Shown: piece by piece, positions 43,275 through 55,345 of the stretch
Numbering within the stretch: the stretch's first letter is position 1
Layout of the letters: each line of letters opens with the position of its first letter
Source of the DNA: Karstenula rhodostoma CBS 690.94
Taxonomy: Eukaryota > Ascomycota > Dothideomycetes > Pleosporales > Didymosphaeriaceae
Reading direction: 5' to 3'
Length of the DNA stretch: 64,000 nt
NCBI GenBank assembly: GCA_010093485.1
Contig: MU001509.1
Coordinates: 94,824 to 158,823, forward strand
Notes under the pieces: generated by a model
Seen by the model: the letters and a program-made list of their open reading frames with translations, nothing else
What the model was told of the DNA's origin: nothing
The model's database searches: none
Translations under genes and position numbers: made by a program

Positions 43275-44071
43275 GGTACTTTAGACGTGGGGTAAACGCC
43301 ACGGATAGATTTTCACTATGGTGGTGAGTAGTGGGGATGAAGCAGAATATGACTATGCTTCGCGGAGGAGCTGACGTAGCGGAACTGCGATATGGCGCGA
43401 AACCGTGTGCATCGACATGGATATAAACGGGGAGCTTAGAGGCCCATGATAAGCGACCTGCATATACCGCCAGCGAAGATATTATGGGTCCTTGGGCCCC
43501 AGATCCAAGTCACGTGATGATATGGGACCTAGGTAAGGTTCCCAGGTTCCAGTTGCACACTCAAACATGAGTGGTCCTTTGCACTGCACGCATGCACTTC
43601 TAATATCGAAAAGGGTCGCGAAACAAACACATCGCGCAGGATCGACAGCATCAAAACGTTGTCCTACCGTGTTCAGATTGACCAAGGAAGAAGCGACGCG
43701 CCGCAGAGTAGCTCTGCTCTACCTCGAGTATGCACTGGTGGTACAGCTTGAATTGCGGAAGACGATAATGGCACCTCAACCATTTTTCTTGAGCGGATGG
43801 TGCTTCCGTAAGTGGTGCTGATGGGAAATGTGAAGCTGCTGGCGCGTGGATTGGATGACGTGTGATGGTCTGAGCACCAAAACTTCTCCGACCCTGAGCT
43901 TCACCTCAAAGCCAACACCCTTCATCGCCACCGACTCCCACCATTGGCTGCGTCCGGTCTTTCCTAGTCGCATCTCTTCCCATTAATTCCTTTCGGGCCC
44001 TGCCTCTGTAATTGTAGTCATTCCCACCTGCCGACTTGCGCGAGCTTTCGTACCCTCTTCCGCGTCCCAAC
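43275..44071. other. Divergent promoter region, no gene seen
   Basis: 797 bp between the lyase-like gene and TOM70, divergent starts. Short frames at 43567-43821 show nothing recognisable. Confidence 0.5.
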
Positions 44072-46291
44072 ATGTCGGCCAACCCAGCAGTTCCGGTCGG
44101 ACCGGGTCCCTTCCCCGTCACACTTCCGCCAGTAGGCTCCAGCTCCCTGTGGGACCGCATATCATCGTGGGCATCCGAACACAAAGGCGTCGTGTACACA
44201 GCCGCGGGTCTCACGCTCGTGGTCAGCGCTGGAGGCGTCATCTACTATCTATCAGACGACAGGAAGGACACAAGCGAGCCGTCGCCCTCATCGAACAAGA
44301 AAAAGACCAAGCGCGATAAGAGGCGGGCAAAGGAACGCGCCGAGAAAGAGGCTGCAAAGGAGCAAGAACCCGCAGCTGAGCCGAAGAAGGCAACCGTCGC
44401 GCCTGCCGTTGAAGACGAGCTGCCGCATGTGGACGAGAGCACCGTTGGGTCGCTCTCCGAAGAGGTATGTCTGTGAATGGAAATTGCCAGCGTGTGGTCC
44501 TCTATGGTACTGCGTGCAGCGACCACTTTCTAAACCAGCCCAGTGTGGTTGGAGTCTTCTGACATACTGCAGGAGCGTAAAGATCATGCGGCCAAGCTCA
44601 AGGCCGCCGGCAACAAGGCGTACGGCTCCAAGGATTACAACCGCGCCATAGATCTGTACGGACAGGCGCTTCTGTGCAAGCAGGATCCCGTCTTCTACTC
44701 GAACCGTGCCGCCTGCTGGAATGCCATGAGCAACTGGGACAAGGTCATTGAGGACACTACCGCTGCCATCAACCTTGACAACGAATACGTCAAGGCGCTC
44801 AACCGCCGCGCAAACGCGTACGAACAGGTGGATCGTAATAGCGAAGCGCTTTTGGATTACACTGCTAGCTGTATCATCGATGGCTTCAGGAACGAGAGCA
44901 GTGCCCAGAGCGTCGAGCGTCTGCTCAAGAAGGTTGCCGAGGTACGAATGGCCGTTCCACTTTGACATGTGCGACGCAAAGACTGACACCTACACAGGCG
45001 AAGGGCAAGGCGATCCTTGCGCAAAAAGAGAAGAAGCTCCCAAGCCCGACGTTCGTCACAAACTACCTCCAGAGCTTCCGGCCCATGCCCCCGCCGTACG
45101 GTCTCGACGATGACACAAAGCTGGACGAGGAGAGCGGCAAGGGCCAACTCAGGATAGGTCTTCACGCCATGAGCACCAAGACGGCTGAAGGATACGCCGA
45201 GGCTGCCGCGGCATTTGAGAAGGCGCTTGAGCTTGGAGATCTCGGCGAGCACGAGTCTTTCGCGTACAACATGCGCGGCACTTTCAGATACCTCAAGGGC
45301 GACAACGAGGACGCGCTCCATGACATGGACAAGAGCGTCGAGCTCCAGCAATCCCTTACTCAGAGCTTCATCAAGCGCGCCAGCATGCACTTGGAACTCG
45401 GTAAGTGTCTCTTCAAACCGACTGCTCTGAAGCACGCTAACCACTAGAATCCACAGCAAACCCAGCCGCTGCCGAAGCTGACTTCGAAGCTGCCCTCGCT
45501 CAGAACAAAGACGACCCTGACATCTACTACCACCGCGCACAATTACACTTCATCAAGGCCGAATTCGGCGAGGCTGCGAAGGACTACCAAAAGTCCATCG
45601 ACCTGGACAAGGACTTTATTTTCTCGCACATCCAATTGGGTGTCACGCAGTACAAGATGGGCAGCATTGCATCTTCCATGGCAACATTCCGTCGCTGCAT
45701 GAAGAACTTCCCACAGGTGCCAGATGTGTACAACTACTACGGTGAGCTTCTTCTAGACCAGCAGAAGTACCAAGAAGCGATTGAGAAGTTTGACACGGCC
45801 GTGGAGATGGAGCAACAGAACAAGCCCTTGTTCATCAATGTCCTTCCACTTATCAACAAGGCGCTCGCGCTGTTCCAATGGAAGAACGACTTTGCCGAGG
45901 CTGAGCAACTCTGCCAGAAGGCATTGATCATTGACCCGGAGTGCGACATCGCGGTCGCAACCATGGCACAACTGCTCCTGCAGCAAGGCAAAGTCACGGA
46001 AGCACTCAAATATTTCGAGCGAGCCGCGGAGCTGTCTCGGACAGAAGGTGAAATAGTAAACGCCCTCAGTTACGCCGAGGCCACACGGACACAGTTGGAG
46101 GTAAGTTTCATACCCAGTGCTGCACAAGCACTGTGTTTCCTAGATCTGGTAACGCAGGAAACCAGCATCGCGAACGGCAATTTCTTTCGGCATGAACATA
46201 TGCTAACGATAAACAGGTGCAAGAGAAGTACCCTAGACTCGCCTCTCGGCTAGGGCAGATGGGTGCTGGACTGGGTGCAGGCATGCGATAA
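44072..46291 (+). CDS. TOM70: Mitochondrial import receptor subunit Tom70
   Basis: Outer-membrane receptor for mitochondrial preproteins, working with Hsp70/Hsp90, 627 residues. Exons are 44072-44464, 44573-44941, 44998-45400, 45457-46100 and 46217-46291. One N-terminal TM anchor (about residues 40-58, [20 protein letters not shown]) is followed by a Lys/Glu-rich linker and then tandem TPR repeats: first [20 protein letters not shown], which begins the chaperone-binding clamp, and later [20 protein letters not shown] and [20 protein letters not shown]. The length and ending ([13 protein letters not shown]) fit fungal Tom70. Introns are short and consensus. Housekeeping gene; not part of either cluster. 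Confidence 0.96.
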
Positions 46292-47168
46292 ACCCCGCCT
46301 GACTGTTCCCTATCCTGTGTTCCATGTTGCATCTCGCTCAAGCGCTTTTAGCTGACCGCGAGGGTTTGGTCAAGAGGACCATCGGGGTTCTTTGTACAAA
46401 ACTTTGTCACATTCTTCTGATCATGTCTGCCGGATGGCACATTTAGATTGGTGGGATCGGACTTGATCGCGTTGGACTTGTCGAGGTTATCTTGTCATGT
46501 ATGATTATGGTTTGGCTGGGTATGTGTACAAAAATGCGGGATGTAGAAGTCTTTAATGCGTGAATGAAAGGCATCTCAGCTTTAACAGCACAATGTTGGG
46601 AGTGGCCAGCTGATCGGCTCGGCCAGCATCCATTTGCAAATTGGTCTAGAGAGGGTTTCCCAGTCACCACTATCGCTTCATGTAGATCAACCTCTGCGTG
46701 GGCGATTGATCCTGATGAAGTACCCCGAGTGAACTCAACGCAGCATGAACGGACGTCTATCGGTCACCGTGAAGCATCTAGTATGAACAAGCACCAACAA
46801 TTCCGTTTGATAGAATCATTCGAATAATCATTCCGTATCTCACATTTTTGTCGCACAAATATCCGAACCCGCCACGTGCGACCTTGGAACCCATGCGTTA
46901 TGATACAAAACAACCGACCTCATATACAGAAGGCTCATGGCCGAGGGAGCGAGATGATAGTAAAACAAGAACCCGAGCATTCGAGACGAGAGCGAAGGGC
47001 AGGACAAGGAAGGCCAGACGCACAGGTGACATGTTACGGGGATAGTAAGAGAGGGAGAAATCCAAACGCCGTCGCTAATCAAAACCAACCCAAAATTTTG
47101 CCGATGCGTGCTTTCGTGCCGTGGAGGCCTTGTGATGTCTCGGACGGCCTGGGGAGAGGCGGGCGCAA
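46292..47168. other. Convergent 3' region, no gene seen
   Basis: 877 bp between convergent ends of TOM70 and the PRELI gene. Only short frames. Confidence 0.5.
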
Positions 47169-48023
47169 CTATTCCTCGTCCGCACGTGTGGGACCGTCCT
47201 TGAGGAGATCGCGACCCTGCAAAATGGCCTCGCGATCCTTCCGCATACCTTCCAGCACGCCGACGAGCCCGCCCTCGCGCATTCGCTCCAGCACAACCTT
47301 CATGCCTTCCCTCGCATTCGGCTGGCTCCTCAATGTCCTCGTCAACCCGATCTTCTCGATGTTCCGCTGCAGCGCGGCAGTGCCCCAGCTCCTCAGAAAG
47401 CCGACTTTCTGAGGCTGCTCCTCCTCGGACGAAGACGAGCCCTCGGAGGCAGCGAGCCGCTTCTTCCTCCACGTTTCGCCGACGTGCGAGTGCAGCGTCA
47501 CGGAGCTCTCGACGTCTGTCGTCTCGCCGTTGAGATCGACGCCGACTTTCACGCCGGCGCCGCTGCCGCCAAAATTGAGGAAGCCGTGTCGTCGCGCGGC
47601 GCCTTCCATGCCCTGGAACACCTTGATGTTATCAGGGACGTCAGGCACGGGGCGCCGGAAGATCTGCCGCTCGACGACGGAGAGCACGCCCGTCCACTCC
47701 AGATTCCGCGACTCCGTGTCCATCCAGCCTTCTTTGACGTCGACAACCGACTTCTCGAGGATGTACGACTGCGTATCGCCGGTGGCCGAAGCGCCGAGCA
47801 GCGAGCGTGGGAGTAGCTTCGTGACGGCGGAGGGCAGCTTGGAGCGCTTGAGATGCAGGCGGATGGTGGTGAGGCGCTGCGTGTCGGGGTCGAAGTGGCG
47901 GGCGATGGTGTCGGTGGAGATGACGTGAGTGGAGTAGGGGTTCGGGTAGCGGAGGAAGTAGGCGAGGGTGACGGCGGGGAAGGGGTATGGGTAGGTGTCG
48001 GTGGAGGAGTAGAACTTGACCAT
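47169..48023 (-). CDS. PRELI/MSF1-domain protein (mitochondrial lipid transfer family)
   Basis: Single-exon protein of 284 residues. By family (yeast Ups1-3) such proteins carry phospholipids between mitochondrial membranes, usually with Mdm35. The PRELI domain starts at the N-terminus: MVKFYSSTDTYPYPFPAVTL, FLRYPNPYSTHVISTDTIAR, then RLTTIRLHLKRSKLPSAVTK, and the characteristic SYILEKSVVDVKEGWMDTES and RNLEWTGVLSVVE. The C-terminal 100 residues, with an acidic SSSSEEE stretch and a basic helix-rich tail, exceed the usual 175-190-residue family size. The frame stays open upstream past the ATG, but conservation starts at MVKFYSS. It is head-to-head with the tRNA synthetase gene (436 bp). Confidence 0.9.
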   Translation of the reverse strand: MVKFYSSTDTYPYPFPAVTLAYFLRYPNPYSTHVISTDTIARHFDPDTQRLTTIRLHLKRSKLPSAVTKLLPRSLLGASATGDTQSYILEKSVVDVKEGWMDTESRNLEWTGVLSVVERQIFRRPVPDVPDNIKVFQGMEGAARRHGFLNFGGSGAGVKVGVDLNGETTDVESSVTLHSHVGETWRKKRLAASEGSSSSEEEQPQKVGFLRSWGTAALQRNIEKIGLTRTLRSQPNAREGMKVVLERMREGGLVGVLEGMRKDREAILQGRDLLKDGPTRADEE

Positions 48024-48459
48024 GTTGGCGGTGGTCTGGTCTCGCGTGGTTGTTGCTGGGGATGGAGAAGGGGGAGGTGGTGCGGAGCTCTGTGGTAGCG
48101 GACAAGCTAAAAACGCGTGGTGGTGTGTGTGCGACGAATGCGCATGGTCGTGTGCGTCCAATTGCAGGGTGGCAGGTGGATGTTGAGCGGGGTTGGATAT
48201 GGAGAGACGGGATGGGTGGTTCGACGTCGATGAGCTCAGAGCTGCGGAGGTGCTCACGAGATTTCGCCAAATCCGAGATGCTGACCAGGGTATTGTCGGC
48301 GCTTCAAACCGCCGACCCATGGCGGGGCAAGTGCGGGCGGGTCGCTCCTTCCGTTGAATGGCTGACTCAGAAGTGCTCCAAATTCGTGTTGCTCGTACTT
48401 GACCTGGGTCGTGTCGCTCCATTTCATTCCATCGGAACCCTCTGTGTCCTCTTTACGCC
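48024..48459. promoter_or_regulatory. Divergent promoter region between PRELI gene and tryptophanyl-tRNA synthetase
   Basis: 436 bp between two head-to-head housekeeping starts. The open frame that extends from the PRELI gene into it is not conserved and is probably non-coding. Confidence 0.5.
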
Positions 48460-49935
48460 ATGACAGAGCCCGAGCCGCCCTCCGTCGCCGCTCTCAGCCT
48501 CGCCGAGACGGCGGTTGAACCCGCGCAGGGAAAGAAGACGGAACAAGAAATCAATCCCTGGGATGTGCAAGCCGCCACAGACGAGCAGGGAAACGTCCTC
48601 GAGTTTGACTACCCTGCCATCTCGCAGAAATGGGCCACCAAGCTCATCGACGACGAGATCCTCGCCCGCTTCGAGCGCGTCACAGGCCACAAGCCGCACC
48701 GCTGGCTGCGACGCCGCCTCTTCTTCTCCCACCGCGACCTGGAGCTCATCCTAGACACGTACGAGAAGGATGGCGAGTTTCTACTGTACACTGGACGAGG
48801 GCCCTCGAGCGAATCCATGCACATCGGTCACACGATCCCCTTCGAGTTCACCAAGTGGTTACAGGATGTCTTCGACGTGCCACTAGTCATCATGTTGACC
48901 GATGACGAAAAGTTCCTCTTCAAGGAGAAGCTCACACAGCCCGAGGTTTACGAATTCGCTCGCGGCAATGCAAAAGACATCCTTTCCATTGGCTTCGACC
49001 CGAAGAAGACTTTCGTGTATATCGACTCTGAATTCTTCACCAGCGGATACAACCGCCATTTCTCGCTCAATGCGACAGAATTCGAGAAGCTCATTACCAA
49101 CAACCAGGTCCGGGGCGCATTCGGTTTCCACGGTTCCACAAACATCGGCAGCAATGCTTTCGCGGCGAAGCAATGTGTCGCTGCCTTTGCAAGCTCGTAT
49201 CCTTTCATCTGGGGCAACGACATCAAAACGTACCACCGTTCCGCCAAACTTGCCGCCATGCCCTGTCTAATCCCCTGCGCTATCGACCAAGACCCGTACT
49301 TCCGCCTCGTGCGCGAGAACTGCTCCCGCATGTCACTGCCTTCGCCCAAACCAGCTCTCATTCATTCTAAGTTCCTGACCGCGCTGCAAGGTGCTGGTGG
49401 CAAGATGAGCGCTTCGAACCCCAACTCGGCCATCTTCATGTCGGATACGGATAACCAGGTCAAGAAGAAAATCAACAGCCATGCATTTAGCGGCGGACAG
49501 GAGACGGAAGCCTTGCACAGGGAGAAAGGCGGAAATCCAGACATCGATGTCCCGTACCAGTATCTTGCGTACTTCGAGGACGACGACGACAAGTTGCTCA
49601 GGTTGGCGGATGGGTACCGAAAGGGTGAGATACTGACGGGGGAGATGAAAAAGGAATGTATCACCCTGATGCAGAAATATGTGAAGGGCTTCCAAGAAGC
49701 GAGGTCAAAAGTCACGGATGAGGTGCTGGAGGAGTTCCTGCGACCACGAAAACTGGAGTGGGTCGGAAACCCAAAGGTTGAGAAAAAAGAAGTCAAGGAG
49801 GAGGCAGCGGAGGGTGGTGCGCAGTTAGGCGAGGATGGGAAGCCCATGACGAAGAACCAGCTTAAGAAGCTGTTGAAGGCGCAGGAGACAGAGCGCAAGA
49901 AGAAGGAGAAAGAGGCAGCAAAGGCGGCAGCGTAG
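48460..49935 (+). CDS. WRS1: Cytosolic tryptophanyl-tRNA synthetase
   Basis: Charges tRNA(Trp) with tryptophan in the cytosol. Intronless, 491 residues. The class I catalytic core is clear: GRGPSSESMHIGHTIPF contains the HIGH motif, and GGKMSASNPNSA contains the KMSKS-equivalent KMSAS. In between are the eukaryote-type segments VIMLTDDEKFLFKEKLT and FGFHGSTNIGSNAFAAKQC. The C-terminus is Lys/Glu-rich (MTKNQLKKLLKAQETERKKK), an extension common in fungal orthologues. The first ATG follows immediately after a GC-rich leader. Length and motif order match yeast Wrs1 with a longer N- and C-tail. Confidence 0.97.
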   Translation: MTEPEPPSVAALSLAETAVEPAQGKKTEQEINPWDVQAATDEQGNVLEFDYPAISQKWATKLIDDEILARFERVTGHKPHRWLRRRLFFSHRDLELILDTYEKDGEFLLYTGRGPSSESMHIGHTIPFEFTKWLQDVFDVPLVIMLTDDEKFLFKEKLTQPEVYEFARGNAKDILSIGFDPKKTFVYIDSEFFTSGYNRHFSLNATEFEKLITNNQVRGAFGFHGSTNIGSNAFAAKQCVAAFASSYPFIWGNDIKTYHRSAKLAAMPCLIPCAIDQDPYFRLVRENCSRMSLPSPKPALIHSKFLTALQGAGGKMSASNPNSAIFMSDTDNQVKKKINSHAFSGGQETEALHREKGGNPDIDVPYQYLAYFEDDDDKLLRLADGYRKGEILTGEMKKECITLMQKYVKGFQEARSKVTDEVLEEFLRPRKLEWVGNPKVEKKEVKEEAAEGGAQLGEDGKPMTKNQLKKLLKAQETERKKKEKEAAKAAA

Positions 49936-50985
49936 GTGGAATACACTTGCGTCTTGCTTTGATTTGTATTGCATCCATGCCATGCCGGGCATTAGTGTTG
50001 GCGATGTCGTTGAGCACGCAAATGATACCACTAAAAAGTTTCTCCACGAAGTAACGGTCCCTCTTTCATAAAACGTGCAAAGCATAACTCCAGTATGTTT
50101 TATGCCCAAGCCAAATCACATAGCGCCAGGACAAAAGTCTGGGTACAGTGTGTCACCCTAGTGTAGTCGATACGTAGATCGATGGTACCCACACTTTTAT
50201 CTTAGTACGTGTGGTGATCGCCAATAACGGATGTCCAGAACGGCAACATTACCAGAGTTTGGAGGTGAACATGTATAGCAATGATGCTTCTGCCACTGGA
50301 GGAGGCCCAGAAGCTTTGCTCTACGATCAGTACCCCCTCTACCTCAATCTGCACTTACTTCACCATGCCCTCCACGACGATCTTAACTACCTCCTCGTGG
50401 ACAACTAGTACCTTCTCCACGACGAACTATGCTTCCTATACCAGCCTATGCCCAAGCTGAGTCAGCTAAATTGTCCAAGAGAAGAAGAGAACAAAAGCGA
50501 GAGGAAAGATGTATATTTAGAAAGCGGAGGGGTTTGGGTTGCGGCGGTGCATGCGGTGTGGCGTAAGCTGGGGAGGAAAGCCACATGATACAAGTTTCAG
50601 CTGAACGTCCAGAGGGGGAAGGAGGCTGACCGACGCAAACATTTCAAATTCGCACGCACTCGTACCGAGCAGACTGCTCACAGGACTCGCTTTTGAGCGT
50701 CATCTACCTACTCCACGTCATTGCGCTGCGCTGCGCTGTGTTCCCGTCGAACGCCCGCCGTTGCTAGGTAAACAGTCGCACTACGTCAACGGCCCCATCT
50801 CCACAAAACCAGCCTGAAACGAAGGCGCTTAGCCGCATCCTCGAGCATCACCCGGGTTGCGCTGTCGTAGGTAAACAAGCAGCCCGCCCCAGTCATCACT
50901 TCACATTTTCCCGCTGCCGTCTGGGACGTTTGAAGTTTTGAAGTTCGAGGACGCAGCAAAACAGCCAGGCATTCCTCCCTTGGCA
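49936..50985. other. Intergenic, probable long 5' leader of chitin synthase
   Basis: 1.05 kb. CT-rich and poly-purine stretches before 50985 are typical of a long fungal promoter and 5' UTR. No coding frame is convincing. Confidence 0.5.
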
Positions 50986-53900
50986 ATGGCTAGTTACAAT
51001 CGCCTTGGTACGTCTCTTTGAGTTCCCCCAGAAGGCTTACAGTGCTGCGGATGCCGCGTGGCCCTCGACCGCGCCTCCCTCGCTTGGTCCTATCATTCCT
51101 GCTTTATAGCTAGACAGCCACCCAGAGGCGACCTACCTTTTGACGTCGTCGCCGGTGCAGCGCTACATTCGCCTGCTCAACAACCTTCACTATCATTATC
51201 GCGTGGGATACGCTGTCACAATCGCTAACCGCTCACCACATAGACGAAAGCATGGATCCGCGACGGCCAGGTCGCACGCCCTCGCCAGGGCACCCGCTGC
51301 AACACTACCAGCTTGACAACTATTCACATTCGCAAGCCGGCCCGCTAGAGATTCCCATGGGACCTGGGCCGGGTCCCGGCACGCCAGGCGACAGGCTCCA
51401 GATACAGCCGAGTGTATGTGTGCATCGGAAGGGCACAAAGGACGTGGAACTGACTGCGCGCAGTATTCGGTCGAGAACATTCCCTACGGACCGACCGATT
51501 ATCACGACGACTACACACCGCATCCGCAGCCGCACCGCCAGGATAGCAATTACTCGCTTGATCCCCAAGCGCATCACGATGCGTACTACAACCCGCCCTA
51601 CGATCCCTCGCCGCACGACGAGAGCCCGCATCCGTATGGCGCACAGCCCGACCACTACTGGCAAGACGATGATAGGCGGCCCATGATAGCCGGTGCGAAC
51701 TCGTACGGTCCAGATCCGCATGGCCCTCTCGATCACGACGAATACTCCCCGGGCGACGACAGCCATCTGCACGCCGAGAACCCATTCCAAGACGAGCCGC
51801 TACCCACTCCGAGCCCTGCGCCCATAAAGCGATGGAAGACGGTCAAAGAGGTGCAGCTGTTCAAGGGGAACTTGGTGCTTGACTGCCCGATTCCGCCCCG
51901 GCTACTCAACCAGGTCCAGCATGCACAACCCCCAGAGCGCGACGAATTTACGCATATGCGCTACTCGGCCGCCACGTGCGACCCTGCCCATTTCGACGAG
52001 GAGCGTTTCACGTTGCGGCAGAAGCTGTTCGCAAAGCCAAGGCACACTGAGTTGTTCATCGTCATTACTATGTACAATGAGGAAGACGAACTGTTCGCGC
52101 GGACCATGATTGGCGTCATCAAGAACATCGAGTACATGAACTCGCGGACAAACAGCAAGACGTGGGGCAAGGACGCCTGGAAGAAGATTGTGGTGTGTGT
52201 CGTTAGCGACGGACGTGCTAAGATCAACCCAAGAACGCGGGCTGTTTTAGCAGCGCTCGGTGTCTATCAAGATGGCATTGCCAAGCAGCAAGTCAACGAC
52301 AAAGACGTGACAGCACATATTTATGAGGTGACTATGACATTTGAGGCATCTCTATGCGGAGCTGACGCATTCATAGTATACTACCCAAATGACCCTGGAC
52401 ATCAAAAAGAGTGTTGTCGGTGTCAAAAAGGGCAACACACCCGTGCAGATGCTTTTCTGCCTGAAAGAAAAGAACCAGAAAAAGATCAATTCGCATAGAT
52501 GGTTCTTCCAAGCGTTCGGAGCGGTGCTAGACCCAAACATTTGCGTGCTGCTAGATGCTGGAACGAAACCTGGCAAAGACTCCATCTACCATCTTTGGAA
52601 AGCGTTCGATTTGGAGCCCATGTGCGCCGGCGCTTGCGGCGAGATCAAGGCCATGTTGGTCCACGGAAAGAAGCTGCTGAATCCGCTCGTTGCGACGCAG
52701 AATTTTGAGTACAAGATGAGCAATATCCTGGACAAGCCGCTGGAATCCGCATTCGGTTTCATTTCTGTGCTTCCGGGCGCTTTCTCCGCCTACCGCTACG
52801 TGGCTCTGCAGAATGATAAGACTGGTACCGGGCCTTTGGAGAAATACTTCCTCGGTGAAAAGATGCATGGAACGAATGCTGGTATATTCACAGCTAATAT
52901 GTATCTTGCTGAGGATCGTATTCTCTGCTTTGAACTCGTCTCCAAGAGGAATTGCCATTGGATTCTGCAGTACGTCAAGTCTGCCAACGGCGAAACGGAC
53001 GTTCCAGTTGAGATGGCCGACTTTATCTTGCAGCGAAGACGATGGTTGAACGGTTCATTCTTCGCCGCTGTGTACGCCTTGGCCCACTCCTTCGACATCT
53101 TCCGCAGTGACCACTCGTTCCTTCGGAAAGCCATGTTCCTCGTGGAATTTTTGTATCAGACTATCAACATGCTCTTCGCCTGGTTCGCTCTCGGTAACTT
53201 CTTCCTGGTTTTCGCCATCCTGACCAAGTCACTCGCCACGGAAATCGGCACAGCTGGGAAAGTCCTCTTCATCGTCTTCGAATGGTTATATATCGGTGTC
53301 TTGATCACATGCTTCATTCTTGCGCTCGGCAACCGACCACAAGGATCAAATCGATGGTACATGAGTATGGTGTACTTCTGGGCCATTATCATGGCCTACC
53401 TCATGTTCGCCTCGGTATTCATCACAGTCAGATCGGTCCAAGCGCAAATCGCGAGTAAACACGGGTTCAATGTGGCCGACATCTTTGCAGACAAGATCTT
53501 CTTCACCTTGGTAGTATCGCTTGCTTCGACATACCTCATGTGGTTTATCGTCTCGATCCTCTTCTTGGACCCATGGCACATGTTTACGTGTTTCATTCAA
53601 TACCTTCTCATGACGCCAACTTATATAAACATCCTTAACGTCTACGCTTTCTGCAATACGCACGACATCACCTGGGGTACCAAGGGTGACACCAAGCCGG
53701 AAAAGCTGCCCTCCGTCACGACCAAAGCAGACGGCAAAGCCGAGATCCAGGCCCCTACCGATGACGCCGACCTCAACACCCAGTACGAAACGGAGGTCCA
53801 GACTTTCTCCACAAAGTACAAAGAGCCGGAAAAGAACGTGTCGGATTCGGACAAGCAGGAAGACTACTACAAAGGCTTCCGTTCCGGTGTTGTTCTGTTC

Positions 53901-54169
53901 TGGATGTTTTGCAATCTGGCTCTTTGTGCGGCTGTGCTACAGACGGGTGGACTGCAGGTCACGCACAAAAGTGCGGATGAAGGGGAAAAGAGAGAGGACG
54001 CCGCGGCAACGATTTATTTGGCCGTTGTGCTGTGGAGTGTGGCGGGGCTGTCCCTTTTCAGGTTCATCGGGGCGATGTGGTTTTTGATTGTGAGGATGGT
54101 GAGTTTCCCCTGTTCCTTACGAATTGTGCTGGGTCATGGGCTAACGTTGAATAGTTCCGCGGTGTGTAA
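50986..54169 (+). CDS. Chitin synthase (GT2 family, class I-III type)
   Basis: Plasma-membrane enzyme of 930 residues that polymerises UDP-GlcNAc into chitin. Exons are 50986-51007, 51244-51413, 51464-52327, 52377-54098 and 54155-54169. The first exon codes MASYNRL and the last only FRGV plus stop; both are supported by in-frame consensus splice sites. The N-terminal 190 residues are Pro/His/Tyr-rich. The catalytic region has [66 protein letters not shown] and [14 protein letters not shown], the last being the QxxRW motif. Seven or so TM helices follow, and the C-terminal [19 protein letters not shown] block is standard. Class I, II or III cannot be separated safely by eye. Confidence 0.95.
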
Positions 54170-55345
54170 ATTAGAGGTGCTTCGCATCGGGGCTTCACAG
54201 ACCTTGCGGAACGTCTCAATGGCTGTTTTGATATTTTGCTGGACCGGGCCCCAACCTGCACTGGTCTATATACCATGTCGTTTTTATGTCGGCGTCGATT
54301 GTTGTCTTGGATACGTTTGTTGGGGTATGATGAATAGCGTGCACGACTTTGATACCAATACCAATGGAGTTGGTTCTTTGCTCTACTATCGTGGCGATTT
54401 CCCGCTCATTTCCAGGTGCGTGTTCACCGCAAAGGATACGTATACTGTTGTGTCCATTCAAAGACTCATCTTCATTACCCAAGGCGTGGCAGCATGCCGA
54501 TTTCCCCATGCGCGCTACCGTCTCTCGTCTTCTGCTACCTTGTATTTACTTGAGGAAGTTTTGACGCGCCAATGCTATGGAAATTGGCCGGGTGGCACGT
54601 TTCGATGTGGCACTCTTGCTTGCATGTTCATGTTGTTGTTCTGCTTTAGTAGACCACCAGTGCACAGGAGTTGCTCGGGTTGATGCCCTGGGCTCTCACG
54701 GGAGGGTGAACACCGGCGATACAGTATTAGGCCAAGATTACAAACTTTTATAGTAAGCTAAGTTACTCTAGGATTAACTATGACTAGCAAAGGTATTAGC
54801 TGACATCTGGTCTTTATGTTCCCATGAGAGCCTGGGCTCTTTCGAGACACTATTTTGCATTCTTGATGGACATCATCTGTCTGCCCAGTCCACTTAACAC
54901 CAATTAGCCTGCAAAAGCCTGTCCTTGCAGCTGCCTCTCACCGCGAGCGGTTCTCGTGCTTTCCACCGCAACCGCGCCTGCTTCACCTGGCAACCCGCTC
55001 CTGCCTCTACTCTCACGGCGCCCGGACTTACTCGGCCTCCGAACGACGCATATCACACTGCGGTAGTTACCTTCTCTTCTCCCTCACCACCCTCTGTTCA
55101 TTCGCTACGACGTCCACAAATTGTACCCGCAAGACGCCCTGTGTGAACAGTATTTACACAACAAGGTATGTACCCCGCCGCGCACGACTTTGCCAGGAAC
55201 GGGGGAGCTCGTCTTCACGGACTTGTCGCGCCTGTTGTTACATCTCCGCCGGACCTGTTCCTCGTGTTTCGCTTTAGGACGAACGAAGCTGACCCCGCAA
55301 GTAGCTTTTCCAAGTCTCTCACGACTCCGAACCGATCCAACTACA
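54170..55345. other. Intergenic, no gene seen
   Basis: 1.18 kb. The open frame continuing past the chitin synthase splice site to 54683 is an intron read-through artefact. The region before 55345 looks like a promoter and leader. Confidence 0.5.

Noticed and set aside
54099..54683. Long C-terminal extension of chitin synthase
   Set aside because: It is read-through of an intron with a GTGAGT donor; splicing gives a short normal tail ending at 54169.
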